From contig JBALVI010000006.1 of assembly GCA_036961205.1 (NCBI GenBank), positions 106,230 to 170,229 on the forward strand: DNA of 64,000 nucleotides, given 5' to 3'. Shown piece by piece: positions 8,741 to 17,976 of this stretch. Origin of the DNA: CALJFL01 sp036961205. GTDB taxonomy: Bacteria; Pseudomonadota; Gammaproteobacteria; Pseudomonadales; Halieaceae. Position 1 is the first letter of the stretch. Each line of letters starts with the position of its first letter. A program made the position numbers and the translations under genes. The notes under the pieces are model-generated. The model was not told where the DNA came from. It saw only the letters and a program-made list of their open reading frames with translations, and searched no databases.

Positions 8741-11700
8741 ATGCTAAGGCACACGAGGGCCATGTCCCTACTCTTCAAATCCATTCTAATATTTTCTACA
8801 TGGTTCGCTGCAAACTTAGCGCTATCGGAAGATAACCAGGTAGTGCACTTCCTTCCAAACCATGTGACCGACGTCCTTGGAAAGAGAACGGTAACCGCAA
8901 TCCATAAAACCCAGCGCGGACTATGGATCGGCACCCAAAGCGGCTTGTATATTTATGACGGTGCGCGGCTTATCCCACCTAACGATCACGACCCTAACAA
9001 CGAAGTTTTTTTCGGGTCAATGATTACAGATTTTGCTGAAACCCAATCTGGCGACCTTTTTATATCCACTCTTAATAACGGTCTAGCAAGGTTTCATGGT
9101 CTATCGGAAAAGTACTCCTATCCTGATATTACGGCAAGTAGAGAGATCATCACCTCGATACTAGTAGACCAACGTAGGAATCTATGGCTTGGAGGTGACC
9201 GCGGAATATCAGTCCACGCAGAAGAGGGTCTTCACAATATTACCCACGAAACCACCAGAAAAATTGGAACGACACTGAGTCGAGTTTCCACCATGGTTGA
9301 GGGGAAATTTGGGAGTGTATGGATAGGCACAGACAAAGGACTGGTAGTCCATGATTCCCAAGAAAATACTTCGCAATTTTTCTGTGCGAATGCGATAGCG
9401 AATTGCGATGATCTAAAAATTCATGTCACGGCCTTAGGGGTACGTGAAGACGGCGCAATATTAGCGGGTAACAGGGCCGGAGCCGCACTATCGATTTTGC
9501 CGCATAGTTATAGTATCGAACCACTTCATAGATCGCGAACAAGTAGTTCCTCTATCGTCACCACAATATTTACAGCAAATGGCCATTACTGGATCGGGAC
9601 GGATGCGGGGCTATTGCTACTAGATATAAATACCGGGGATCTCTCGACTTATAATTCGAAGAATTCAAATTTATCGAACAATCACGTTACGAGTGCGCTA
9701 ACTAGCGAAGACCAAATATGGATCGGTACATACAGTGGAATGTCGCTTGCGACTTCAACTGGTATAGAAACATTCAACTCCAAAAATAGTGGCGTTTTCA
9801 ATGAAGTTCTATCATTCGCAGAAGATGACAATGGCGTTATTTGGGTGGGCACGTACCAAGGGGTATTCTCGCTCGATGAAGAAAGTGGTTTACACAAAAG
9901 TTTGACCGGAGCCAGCGCACATGCCCCATATTTCCGTGTAATGAGTTTACTTGCAGTCGATACAAAACTTTTTATAGGTACCCGCGGTCAAGGGCTTACT
10001 CTAAAGTTGTTTGGAACAAAGAACCCGCACAGTAATATCTCCGAACTGGAGAACGAGTCAATTACGCGAATGACTAGGGATCGTGGAGGTTCCGTATGGA
10101 TTTCGACACTCCATCAGGGAATTCTTCGAATTCAAGATACTGGAATTGAAGACAGTCACGATTTGGGTCTAACAACTATTTCTTCAGGTTCAGAGTCTTT
10201 TTTCACGCTCTCAGTCGCATCCGAACAAGAAGTTTTAGCTGGCACGGAGAGCGAGCTGTTCCTTATAAACATAAAGAACTTGCGTGTGGAGAAGCTTGAT
10301 TTTGAGTTTGAAGACAGAGAAAAAAATCCCATCATCATTTCCGCGCTTTCGGATAAGAAGGGTACTCTCTGGATAGGCACATTGGGGCAAGGGCTATATC
10401 GACTACCAAACGGCGTGTCGACTGCCAAAAAATTGAGACACCAAGATAATCGAGCAGCCGAGACTATTTACGAAATTCAGGTGGACGAGTCAGGGCGAAT
10501 CTGGAGCTCCAGTTCAGAGGGTATTATTGTTTACAGCGACACTGGGCTCTACATGGGTAGGCTTGGGATACAAGATGGCCTGCAAGGCTCAGACTTTAAT
10601 TTTGGAGCTTCCTTTAAGGACTCCAGGGGGCGACTATATTTTGGGGGTAGCAATGGCTATAGCCGATTCAAACCAAGCGACATTACGCTTAACAAACCCC
10701 AGCCCCTAATGAAGTTTACAAATCTATATATCAACGGAGAAAAGATAAACATACCTACCGCCATTAATAACCTTCAAGTAATCGAGCTACAATATACCGA
10801 TTATCATTTCGCTCTCGAGTTTAATGTTGAAGAATTTTTTAGCCCTAGAAAGACAGACTATAATCACTCCCTTCAGGGATTTGACCCTAAAGTAATTGAA
10901 ACCGGAAACCGCGGCACAGCCACCTACACCAACCTCCCCCCTGGCAAATACACTTTCCATGCCCAGGGCACCAACTCTGCAGGAATTCGCAACGAGGAGG
11001 GTATAACGCTCCAAGTCATTGTATACCCTCCCCCATGGCGCACATGGTGGGCTTATACGCTTTATTGCGTAGGTGCCATGCTTTTACTTTGGCTGGGGTG
11101 GCGGTGGCACTACACCTACCGACTGAAGGAGGAGGCAATGGCCATGGCGAGGGAAATGAACATGGAGGCTGAGTATGCCCTCGACGAATTGCAGGAACAG
11201 TTGGAGATTCAGGACTCTTTGCTGAGTTCCATACACAGTCGAAACGTGAGTGGTCTCGAGTTGCTGCGGGACATTTCTGCCAGAGCGGACCGTATTAGTG
11301 GTGTACAGGGGCAGTCTCATTCGCAAAGAAGCATAAGTGCACTGGCATCTCTTGAAGACGCACTGCTTCACCAGCAAGACAGGCTATATGCCGATATGCA
11401 CAGATGCGTGGAAGATGTAGCAGCAAAGCTGCTGAACTTGCACCCAGAGGAAGCCACTTCGATCAGTATTATCAATGAAGTCAGTACGAGACCAGTTGAA
11501 GCGGGGATCGGGTCATTGATGGCGGTAGCAATTTACGAACTTCTCGACAACGCCATTGTGCACGCGTCGAAAGCCAGAGCCTTTGGGAATTATATAAAGG
11601 TCGCGCTTAGCATTAATGAACCGCAGGGTTCTTCCTCCAGACTATTTGAGCTCTCTGTCAGCGACAATGGCGAAGGAGGTAGCGAGGAAATTTTCTCTCA

Positions 11701-11824
11701 GGGATCCGGTGGTGCTGCAGTAATCGTTCTGATCGCCGAACACCTCAGCGCACGTCTTACAGTTTCCGGTGAGAACGGCATGATAGTAACCATGGTATTT
11801 TCGCAACCATCCTCCGAGCTTTAA
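8741..11824 (+). CDS. Propeller-type sensor kinase, HisKA_2-like, no receiver
   Basis: A 1027-residue paralogue of the preceding kinase in its sensor half: signal peptide (LALS-ED), propeller repeats (WIGTxxG...) to about 640, a Y_Y_Y domain to about 760 and one membrane helix at about 765-785. The cytoplasmic half differs. A coiled coil leads into a HisKA_2-like helix with candidate phospho-acceptor H832 (SSIHSRN), then an HATPase with N937 (YELLDNA) and D975 (VSDNGEG) but a poorly conserved second glycine box (QGSGGAAVIVLI). There is no receiver, Hpt or output domain. The start at 8741 has GAGAA 7 bases upstream; the ATG at 8762 is possible but its purine tract is too close. It may sense the same type of signal as its neighbour and phosphorylate a separate regulator. 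Confidence 0.88.
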   Translation: MLRHTRAMSLLFKSILIFSTWFAANLALSEDNQVVHFLPNHVTDVLGKRTVTAIHKTQRGLWIGTQSGLYIYDGARLIPPNDHDPNNEVFFGSMITDFAETQSGDLFISTLNNGLARFHGLSEKYSYPDITASREIITSILVDQRRNLWLGGDRGISVHAEEGLHNITHETTRKIGTTLSRVSTMVEGKFGSVWIGTDKGLVVHDSQENTSQFFCANAIANCDDLKIHVTALGVREDGAILAGNRAGAALSILPHSYSIEPLHRSRTSSSSIVTTIFTANGHYWIGTDAGLLLLDINTGDLSTYNSKNSNLSNNHVTSALTSEDQIWIGTYSGMSLATSTGIETFNSKNSGVFNEVLSFAEDDNGVIWVGTYQGVFSLDEESGLHKSLTGASAHAPYFRVMSLLAVDTKLFIGTRGQGLTLKLFGTKNPHSNISELENESITRMTRDRGGSVWISTLHQGILRIQDTGIEDSHDLGLTTISSGSESFFTLSVASEQEVLAGTESELFLINIKNLRVEKLDFEFEDREKNPIIISALSDKKGTLWIGTLGQGLYRLPNGVSTAKKLRHQDNRAAETIYEIQVDESGRIWSSSSEGIIVYSDTGLYMGRLGIQDGLQGSDFNFGASFKDSRGRLYFGGSNGYSRFKPSDITLNKPQPLMKFTNLYINGEKINIPTAINNLQVIELQYTDYHFALEFNVEEFFSPRKTDYNHSLQGFDPKVIETGNRGTATYTNLPPGKYTFHAQGTNSAGIRNEEGITLQVIVYPPPWRTWWAYTLYCVGAMLLLWLGWRWHYTYRLKEEAMAMAREMNMEAEYALDELQEQLEIQDSLLSSIHSRNVSGLELLRDISARADRISGVQGQSHSQRSISALASLEDALLHQQDRLYADMHRCVEDVAAKLLNLHPEEATSISIINEVSTRPVEAGIGSLMAVAIYELLDNAIVHASKARAFGNYIKVALSINEPQGSSSRLFELSVSDNGEGGSEEIFSQGSGGAAVIVLIAEHLSARLTVSGENGMIVTMVFSQPSSEL

Positions 11825-11910
11825 CCACTACCGCTTGCAATGTCTGACACTCAATTGGAGACTAGGTCTATTAATCGCTATCGACTAAAAGCTAAGGCAG
11901 GCAAAAACGC

Positions 11911-12819
11911 GTGATCGGAAAAAAGTCTGAACTAAAAACCACGGTGCTGGGCAAGGCATGTCACCTGGTGGTGGAAAATGCCTCAGGGAAAGGACAAGAT
12001 CATCTGGATATCGCTCTTGCCGAGTTACAGCGGCTGGAATTGAAGTTCAGTTCCTATCAGGCTTCGAGCGTGGTTAGCCGCATTAACCAAAGGGCCGGTT
12101 CAGCGACATTCACCGAGCTGGATCCGGAATCCAGAAGCTTGTTCCAATATGTTGAGGCCGTCTGGTCAGAGAGCCGTCATCTTTTTGACCCTACCACCCG
12201 TGTGCTGTCCGACTGTTATGCGACAGGGCTGCAAGGGCAAGAACTGCTCTCTCAACTAGGGGAGAGATTACCGCTGGTTGGCTGGTCAAAACTGGAGTTT
12301 AACGAACAGGGAGTTCGTTTACCCGAGCCGGGAATGGTCATCGACCTGAATACTTGTATTCGCCCCTACGCGCTAGACCGCACCAGACGTTTGCTGAGCT
12401 CGCACGATGTAAGCAGTGCTTTGATCAGCCTGGATAGCGACGTCGTTACGCTGGGCAAGCAGCCCGACGGCTCGAACTGGTTGATTGGCATCCGGCACCC
12501 GCTGGGTAACCGCACCACCATCACCCGGCTAAAACTCAATCAAAAGGGTTACTCCATTAAGGGCAGCTTCGAAAATACCTTAAGGCTTGGCAATGAAGTT
12601 TTCAGCAAAGCACTTAGCCCCATCGACGGCCAGCCAGTACCCGGGTTACTGTCGGTCGCGGTGGTTGCTGACAACTGTCTGGACGCTTGCAGTGCGTCCT
12701 GCATAGCCCGCCTGAAGACTGAAAAGGAAGCGATAAAGTGGCTAGACGGCCTGGGCCTAAAGTGGATAGCCATCAACCGTCAGATGCAGCCCCTGGGGCC
12801 TCTGGCGCCAGCCACCTAG
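11911..12819 (+). CDS. Degenerate ApbE-like (FAD:protein FMN transferase family) protein
   Basis: The 302-residue product follows the ApbE fold order: an N-terminal SSYQASSVVSRIN segment, FDPTTRVL, a DL...DR segment, and a C-terminal SVAVVADNCLDACSAS segment. ApbE enzymes transfer FMN from FAD to Thr/Ser of exported or membrane proteins. Several family signatures are altered here: the usual DLGGIAKGYAVDR is IDLNTCIRPYALDR, the LGGD loop is SLDSDVV, and HIIDPRTG is KALSPIDG. There is no signal peptide or lipobox, whereas the family is normally exported. It may be an inactive or repurposed relative. The GTG start has AAGGCAG upstream. It is the last + strand gene of the sensor locus and overlaps the convergent hydratase gene by 4 bases. 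Confidence 0.75.
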   Translation: MIGKKSELKTTVLGKACHLVVENASGKGQDHLDIALAELQRLELKFSSYQASSVVSRINQRAGSATFTELDPESRSLFQYVEAVWSESRHLFDPTTRVLSDCYATGLQGQELLSQLGERLPLVGWSKLEFNEQGVRLPEPGMVIDLNTCIRPYALDRTRRLLSSHDVSSALISLDSDVVTLGKQPDGSNWLIGIRHPLGNRTTITRLKLNQKGYSIKGSFENTLRLGNEVFSKALSPIDGQPVPGLLSVAVVADNCLDACSASCIARLKTEKEAIKWLDGLGLKWIAINRQMQPLGPLAPAT

Positions 12820-13574
12820 CATCCGGTAAATTGCGGGGTACGTTTTTCCGCCTGTGCCAAAAAACCTTCCTGAAGATCCTGCGATTCACTACATTGATCA
12901 GCGAGTAACTGGGCCTGGGCCAGATCCACAGACCCCGAGGCCGCCTGCGCCAGAATATGTTTCATGGCTTTGACAGACAAGGGAGCCAATGCGGCCAACC
13001 CCTCAGCCATTTGCTGAGCCTTGTTTGCAATTTCGTCCCGGGCAACGAGGTGGTCCAGAAAACCAATTTGATGCATTTCTGCAGCACTAAACACCTCAGC
13101 CGCCACCAAAATGCGCTTGGCCACATTGACACCCAGGCGCTCTACGTAACGGTTGATGCCACTCAGGGGATAACAAAGACCTATCGCCGCAGCGGGAACA
13201 CGCATTCGTGAGCCCTCTATCCCCACCCGAAAATCACAACTGAGCGCCAGCTCTACACCACCACCAAAGACGTTTCCGTTGATCACGCAGATGGTAGGAA
13301 TTTCCAGGGATGCCAGCTGGTCAGTTGTGTTCTGGAAAAAATCGCTGCTAATCTCACCGGCGTTGAGTTGCTGCAGAGAAGCCCCGGCACAAAACGTCTT
13401 TTCACCCGACCCCGCAACCACAAGCACTCGCAGATTTTCATCCGCCTTTACCTGACTCAGACTCGCTTGAATACCCTCCAACTCAGCTACGCCCAGAGAG
13501 TTATGCCGTTCGGGGTTATTCAGTGTGAGGTAGGCGATGTGGCCTTGAGTTCGATATAGAATGGTATTCGACAT
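12816..13574 (-). CDS. Enoyl-CoA hydratase/isomerase (crotonase) family protein
   Basis: A 252-residue crotonase-fold protein of typical length. The acyl-CoA-binding and oxyanion-hole segments are present: FCAGASLQQL near residue 60 and NGNVFGGGVELALSCDFRV near 100-115, then GLCYPLSG. Likely role is hydration or isomerisation of enoyl-CoA in cytoplasmic beta-oxidation or a related acyl-CoA pathway. The exact substrate cannot be told. It stands alone on the minus strand, convergent with the ApbE-like gene and divergent from tag. Confidence 0.88.
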   Translation of the reverse strand: MSNTILYRTQGHIAYLTLNNPERHNSLGVAELEGIQASLSQVKADENLRVLVVAGSGEKTFCAGASLQQLNAGEISSDFFQNTTDQLASLEIPTICVINGNVFGGGVELALSCDFRVGIEGSRMRVPAAAIGLCYPLSGINRYVERLGVNVAKRILVAAEVFSAAEMHQIGFLDHLVARDEIANKAQQMAEGLAALAPLSVKAMKHILAQAASGSVDLAQAQLLADQCSESQDLQEGFLAQAEKRTPQFTGC

Positions 13575-13710
13575 TATTTATCCTGGATATACGATTGGGA
13601 GTTCACGCCAAGCTCTACACGGACCCGTGGCTGACATAGACAAGGCATAGTGCACCGACCATACTAAGTTGTGAAGCGTTGACGCATTAAAAACTGCTTA
13701 AGGATTAATA

Positions 13711-14283
13711 ATGAAAAAGAGATGCAGCTGGTGCGGCGACGACCCGCTCTACGTCAAGTATCACGATGAGGAGTGGGGCGTACCGGTTAGGGACGACAAG
13801 ACCCTTTTTGAGTTTTTGATACTGGAGGGTGCCCAAGCCGGTCTGGCCTGGATTACCGTGCTGCGTAAGCGAGAAGGCTACCGCAAGCTGTTCAATGATT
13901 TTGACGCCGAAAAGGTCGCCCGTTATACGGACAAGAAGCTCGATAAATTGCTGCTGGACCCCAGCATTATCAGAAACCGCCTCAAAGTCTATGGCGCCAG
14001 AAAAAATGCACGAGCGTTTCTAGCTGTGCAGGAAGAAAAAGGAAGCTTTGCTGCATACATGTGGGATTTTGTCGACGGCACTCCTATTCAGAATACCCGG
14101 AAGAGTCTTGCGGATGTTCCAGCCACCACACCGTTGTCTGATGCCATCAGTAAAGATTTGAAAAAGCGCGGCTTCACCTTTGTCGGCTCAACCATAATGT
14201 ACGCGCACATGCAGGCTACCGGCATGGTCAACGACCATACAAAGGATTGCTTTCGTCGCAAAGAATGTAGCGCTCTGGCCTGA
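13711..14283 (+). CDS. tag: DNA-3-methyladenine glycosylase I
   Basis: 190 residues, the usual length. It removes 3-methyladenine from alkylated DNA in base excision repair. The N-terminus CSWCGDDPLYVKYHDEEWGVP and the FEFLILEGAQAGLAW segment are hallmark Tag sequences. The zinc-binding set is visible: Cys4 and His near residue 17 at the N-terminus, and the C-terminal NDHTKDCFRR supplies another His and Cys. AAGGA at 13700-13704 supports the ATG. It is the first gene of a short + strand run with the MATE gene 53 bases downstream. Confidence 0.95.
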   Translation: MKKRCSWCGDDPLYVKYHDEEWGVPVRDDKTLFEFLILEGAQAGLAWITVLRKREGYRKLFNDFDAEKVARYTDKKLDKLLLDPSIIRNRLKVYGARKNARAFLAVQEEKGSFAAYMWDFVDGTPIQNTRKSLADVPATTPLSDAISKDLKKRGFTFVGSTIMYAHMQATGMVNDHTKDCFRRKECSALA

Positions 14284-14336
14284 CCGCCCTACTCACGTTC
14301 CTGTTAGAATAGCGCCCCAGCCTTGGAGCGCCCAGT

Positions 14337-15737
14337 TTGCCTGAGTTAGAAACACCCCCGCGAGAATCCACCAGCCGCCGTGTCTGGCAGCTGGCATGGC
14401 CCAACATCATCTCAAATTTGTTATTTACTTCTGTCGGCTTCATGCACATAAAAATCGTAGCCGGCATAAGCACTTCGGCTGTCGCAGCCGTCACCACAGG
14501 TCACCGCGTGTTTTTTCTCACCCAGGCCATCTTGATGGGCGTATCGGTCGCATCCACGGCCATGATAGCCCGAGCCTGGGGCGCAGATGATAAGCACCAG
14601 GCGGAAGTGGCCTCATGGACTTCTCTGCTTGCCGCTATCGCACTTGCTGCTGCACTAGCCCTCCCTGCCCTGTTTGCACCAGAGTTTGTGGCAGGTCTAT
14701 TTGGACTCGACGCGGAGACCACCCGTTCAGCGGCCGGCTTTATCTTCTGGCTAGGCGTATTCAGCGTCGCAGCCGCTATCAGTATGAGTTTACAGGCCGC
14801 TCTTCGTGCCACCGGTGATGTCATCACCCCGTTGTGGTTCCTGCTGTTCAGCTCCGTGTTTAATGTTCTGTTTGGCTATTGCCTCGCCTATGGCGTTGGC
14901 CCGTTGCCCAAGATGGGCGTGCCGGGTCTGGCGTTAGGGGGAAGTTTCGCGGCATTAATGGTGACTTCTGTATTCGTCGCCATGTGGTGGCGCGGTAAGT
15001 TCGCACTGAAACCGGTAAAAAGCCTGACCATTGATTGGGGCGTCGCCCGCCAACTGGCGATAATCGGCTCGCCAGCGGTTATTGAGCAGGCGGTGGTGCA
15101 ACTGTCCTTCCTGCTGTTTTTTGGAATCGTTGCGCAATATGGAACGGTACCCTTCGCGGCCTACGGTATTGGTATAACCCTGATTTCATTTCCCATTGTA
15201 GTCGGCTTTGGTTTTGGTATTGCAGCTGCCACCCTGGTCGGCCAACGACTGGGGGCTGGTGACCCCGATGGAGCCGTCGCGGTCGGCTGGCGCTCGCTGC
15301 GTATGGCGGTTGGCGCCATGAGTGGCTTATCGCTAATACTTGCCTGGAACGCAGAAAGCCTCGCGAGCTTCATGATCAACGACCCCGACGTGGTCGAGCA
15401 TACCGTTATCTTTATTTATATGATTGCCGCCGCCCAGCCCATGATGGCTTGTGAAGTGGCACTCGCCGGCTCCCTACGCGGTGCTGGCGATACCCGCTTC
15501 CCCCTGCTGGCCACTTTTTGCGGCCTGTTACTTGGCCGCTTACTGCCCGCCTGGTTGTTTGTCAGCCTCGGCATGTCGGTTTACTGGATATTCGGATCCA
15601 TGCTGCTCGATTACAGCCTGAAAGCCACCATGCTCATCCACCGCTACCGCTCCAAGAAGTGGCTGACAGTCGTTATTAACAGCCCATCTAGCGCAAAACT
15701 TACCACAGCTGTAGACAGCGACAAAAAAAATACTTAA
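14337..15737 (+). CDS. MATE-family multidrug/toxin efflux transporter
   Basis: 466 residues with about 12 hydrophobic helices, an inner-membrane antiporter that exports organic cations or drugs using Na+ or H+. The first helix begins at AWPNIISNLLFTSVGF and the repeat-2 equivalent at AIIGSPAVIEQAVVQLSF, showing the two-fold MATE symmetry. SLRGAGDTRFPLL near residue 380 is a typical MATE segment. The start is TTG at 14337, supported by GGAG about 9 bases upstream; no ATG lies before the first helix in this frame. The DinF-like subgroup is the closest by feel. Specificity cannot be predicted. Confidence 0.9.
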   Translation: MPELETPPRESTSRRVWQLAWPNIISNLLFTSVGFMHIKIVAGISTSAVAAVTTGHRVFFLTQAILMGVSVASTAMIARAWGADDKHQAEVASWTSLLAAIALAAALALPALFAPEFVAGLFGLDAETTRSAAGFIFWLGVFSVAAAISMSLQAALRATGDVITPLWFLLFSSVFNVLFGYCLAYGVGPLPKMGVPGLALGGSFAALMVTSVFVAMWWRGKFALKPVKSLTIDWGVARQLAIIGSPAVIEQAVVQLSFLLFFGIVAQYGTVPFAAYGIGITLISFPIVVGFGFGIAAATLVGQRLGAGDPDGAVAVGWRSLRMAVGAMSGLSLILAWNAESLASFMINDPDVVEHTVIFIYMIAAAQPMMACEVALAGSLRGAGDTRFPLLATFCGLLLGRLLPAWLFVSLGMSVYWIFGSMLLDYSLKATMLIHRYRSKKWLTVVINSPSSAKLTTAVDSDKKNT

Positions 15738-15794
15738 AGTTGGAATCTTAGACTAACAAGTAGGTTTGCGGCTCCTCGAGCTCAAAAAGCAACA

Positions 15795-17084
15795 TTGGAA
15801 TCAGACGATCCCACCTCAGGCAATAAGCCGGTCTCGCCCTTCAACCGGACGGCTCAACACGGCGCCAAGCGCACGGCCATCCTGTCGCAGGCCGCCATGC
15901 TGTTCAATTCCAAAGGCTCTCGCGCCACCACTTTGCGGGATATTGCTGAAAGTCTGGGACTGACAAAGACCAGCCTGTACTACTATGTCAAAACCAAGGA
16001 AGAGCTGATCTACCAGTGCTATATGGCCGCCCTGGAACACCACCACGCTACGCTGGATGCGGTTGAAGCCAAATATAGTGATCCCCTGGAACGAGCGTCA
16101 GCGTTTTTCCTGCAACACTTCGAGAATTCCCGTTCGGCCGGAGATGGTGAGAGCGTGCACATCGCCGCCATGCTCGAAATCGCATCCCTCAAAGGCACCC
16201 ATCGTACCGACGTCGAAACGCAGTACATCAGCATGTTCAAACGCATTCGCGGCTATCTGCGTGAAGGCATAGCTCAGGGTAAATTGCGCCAGTTTGATGC
16301 AACTTCCGCCACCCGCGCCATTCTTGGGTCGGTAGAATGGGTATTTTACTGGCTGCACAATGTGCCCAGCGATCAGGTGCGCGGTATTGCGCTAGAGGCC
16401 CTGGATATCATTTCCCATGGCATCTACGCAGGCGAGGGCGAGTTTAAAGGCAGTGTTGAAAGACCGCGGCCAACGGATTCCGCGCAACTACACGGCTTTG
16501 ATCGGGAGGAGCAAAATCGCCTCAAGCAGGAGGCATTTTACAAAACCGGTACACGATTTTTTAACAGGAAGGGATTTAACGGCGCCTCCCTGGATGAGAT
16601 AGCAGAACACTTGAAGGTGTCCAAGGGCGCCTTTTACTATCACATAAAGAACAAAGAAGACCTGCTGTATAACTGTTACACCTATTCGGCAGACATCATC
16701 AAGTCGATCTACACTGAAGCCATCGACACAGATCTGTCCGGCATGGAAAAAGTGGACGTCAGCTGCCGGCAGATTTTCTATGCGCAGAATTCGGATCAGG
16801 GCCCCTTGATCAGATACAACACAATCACGGCCCTACCACCGCCGCGACGGCGAAAAGTTCTACAGCAAACCAATGCCAACAATCGAGCCTTTGGTGGCTT
16901 TATCGATGCCGGTATTGAAGACGGCAGTATACGAAAAGTCCCTACCTCCGTAGCGCAGAATCTAATTTCAGGTGCTATCAACGCGGCCATGGACATTAAT
17001 CTGTGGCGACGTGTCGACGATCTTGATCAAGCTGGCGTCGAGTACTTCGATATATTTTTCAACGGCCTGCTACCCCGTAAATAG
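15795..17084 (+). CDS. Tandem (double) TetR-family transcriptional regulator
   Basis: A 429-residue fusion of two TetR units, about twice the normal length. The first HTH lies at about residues 25-70 (TLRDIAESLGLTKTSLYYYVKTKEELI) and the second at about 245-290 (SLDEIAEHLKVSKGAFYYHIKNKEDLL); each is followed by its own helical ligand-binding domain. The unit is intact through the join, so it is a real fusion. A TTG start is used here; the DNA just upstream offers no better one. It lies 31 bases before the acyl-CoA thioesterase start, so it probably regulates local acyl-CoA genes, with an acyl-CoA ligand. That role is inference. Confidence 0.9.
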   Translation: MESDDPTSGNKPVSPFNRTAQHGAKRTAILSQAAMLFNSKGSRATTLRDIAESLGLTKTSLYYYVKTKEELIYQCYMAALEHHHATLDAVEAKYSDPLERASAFFLQHFENSRSAGDGESVHIAAMLEIASLKGTHRTDVETQYISMFKRIRGYLREGIAQGKLRQFDATSATRAILGSVEWVFYWLHNVPSDQVRGIALEALDIISHGIYAGEGEFKGSVERPRPTDSAQLHGFDREEQNRLKQEAFYKTGTRFFNRKGFNGASLDEIAEHLKVSKGAFYYHIKNKEDLLYNCYTYSADIIKSIYTEAIDTDLSGMEKVDVSCRQIFYAQNSDQGPLIRYNTITALPPPRRRKVLQQTNANNRAFGGFIDAGIEDGSIRKVPTSVAQNLISGAINAAMDINLWRRVDDLDQAGVEYFDIFFNGLLPRK

Positions 17085-17115
17085 CTGCATCTTTGCAGCA
17101 TCAAGGAGTTATTTT

Positions 17116-17976
17116 TTGACACCCGAACTGGAAAAACTAATCAAGTGTCTTGAGGTTGAGCGGGTCGACAAATACCTGTTCATAGGCAATAGCCCGAAGA
17201 GCCCCAAACGAGTGTTTGGCGGGCAAGTACTGGCACAGTCACTGAACGCGGCCATCCGATCGGTTGACGATGATCGAGTTGCGCATTCCATGCACGCCTA
17301 TTTCTTAAGGCCGGGCGACCCCAGCAAGCAAATCGTATTCGAGGTAGACCCCATCCGGGATGGCCGCACTTTCGCCACCCGCCGCGTCGTTGCCAAGCAG
17401 GACGGCCGCGCGATATTCAATACTTCGGTATCGTTCCAGCTAGAAGAAGAAGGCCTGGAGCATCAAATGGACGGCCCCAAGGTGCCAGCACCAGAAGATG
17501 TGGAAACAGATCTCGAGTATTGGGAAAACCATGTAAAGGGCAAGCCAGACGCCGTAAAACCACCAACGATCTCGGTACTTGAGCGCAGGATGATAGAGCG
17601 CCGCGACTATAATAATCCAACTCCCGGGGAGCCCATACAGAATATGTGGTTCCGGGTGCCACAGAAGTTGTCAGACGATCGCGCGCTGCATCAAACCCTA
17701 TTGGCGTACATATCGGATTACTCGCTGCTGGGTGCAGCCCTGCGCCCCCACCCCTATACCGGGGCCAGTGGAGATTTGCAATTGGCCAGTCTTGATCATG
17801 CGCTTTGGTTTCATCGTGCGTTGCGCGTTGATGACTACTTGTTATACACCATGGACAGTCCCAACTCCGGCGGCGGTCGTGGTTTCAGCCGCGGAAGCTT
17901 CTATACCCAGGACGGCGTTCTGGTAGCCTCTACGGCACAAGAATCGCTGCTGCGGGTACGCAAAAGCGAAGCCTAG
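17116..17976 (+). CDS. tesB: Acyl-CoA thioesterase II
   Basis: 286 residues, the usual TesB length, forming a double hotdog fold that hydrolyses medium- and long-chain acyl-CoA to free acid and CoA. Recognisable segments are KRVFGGQVLAQSLNAA near residue 35, HSMHAYFLRPGD near 60, DGRTFATRRVVAKQDG near 80, and the C-terminal SLDHALWFHR and SPNSGGGRGF. The start is TTG at 17116, set by AGGAG at 17104-17108; the frame is open further upstream, but that part overlaps the TetR gene and is not thioesterase-like. It follows the double TetR gene closely and ends overlapping the convergent phosphatase gene by 4 bases. Confidence 0.93.
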   Translation: MTPELEKLIKCLEVERVDKYLFIGNSPKSPKRVFGGQVLAQSLNAAIRSVDDDRVAHSMHAYFLRPGDPSKQIVFEVDPIRDGRTFATRRVVAKQDGRAIFNTSVSFQLEEEGLEHQMDGPKVPAPEDVETDLEYWENHVKGKPDAVKPPTISVLERRMIERRDYNNPTPGEPIQNMWFRVPQKLSDDRALHQTLLAYISDYSLLGAALRPHPYTGASGDLQLASLDHALWFHRALRVDDYLLYTMDSPNSGGGRGFSRGSFYTQDGVLVASTAQESLLRVRKSEA

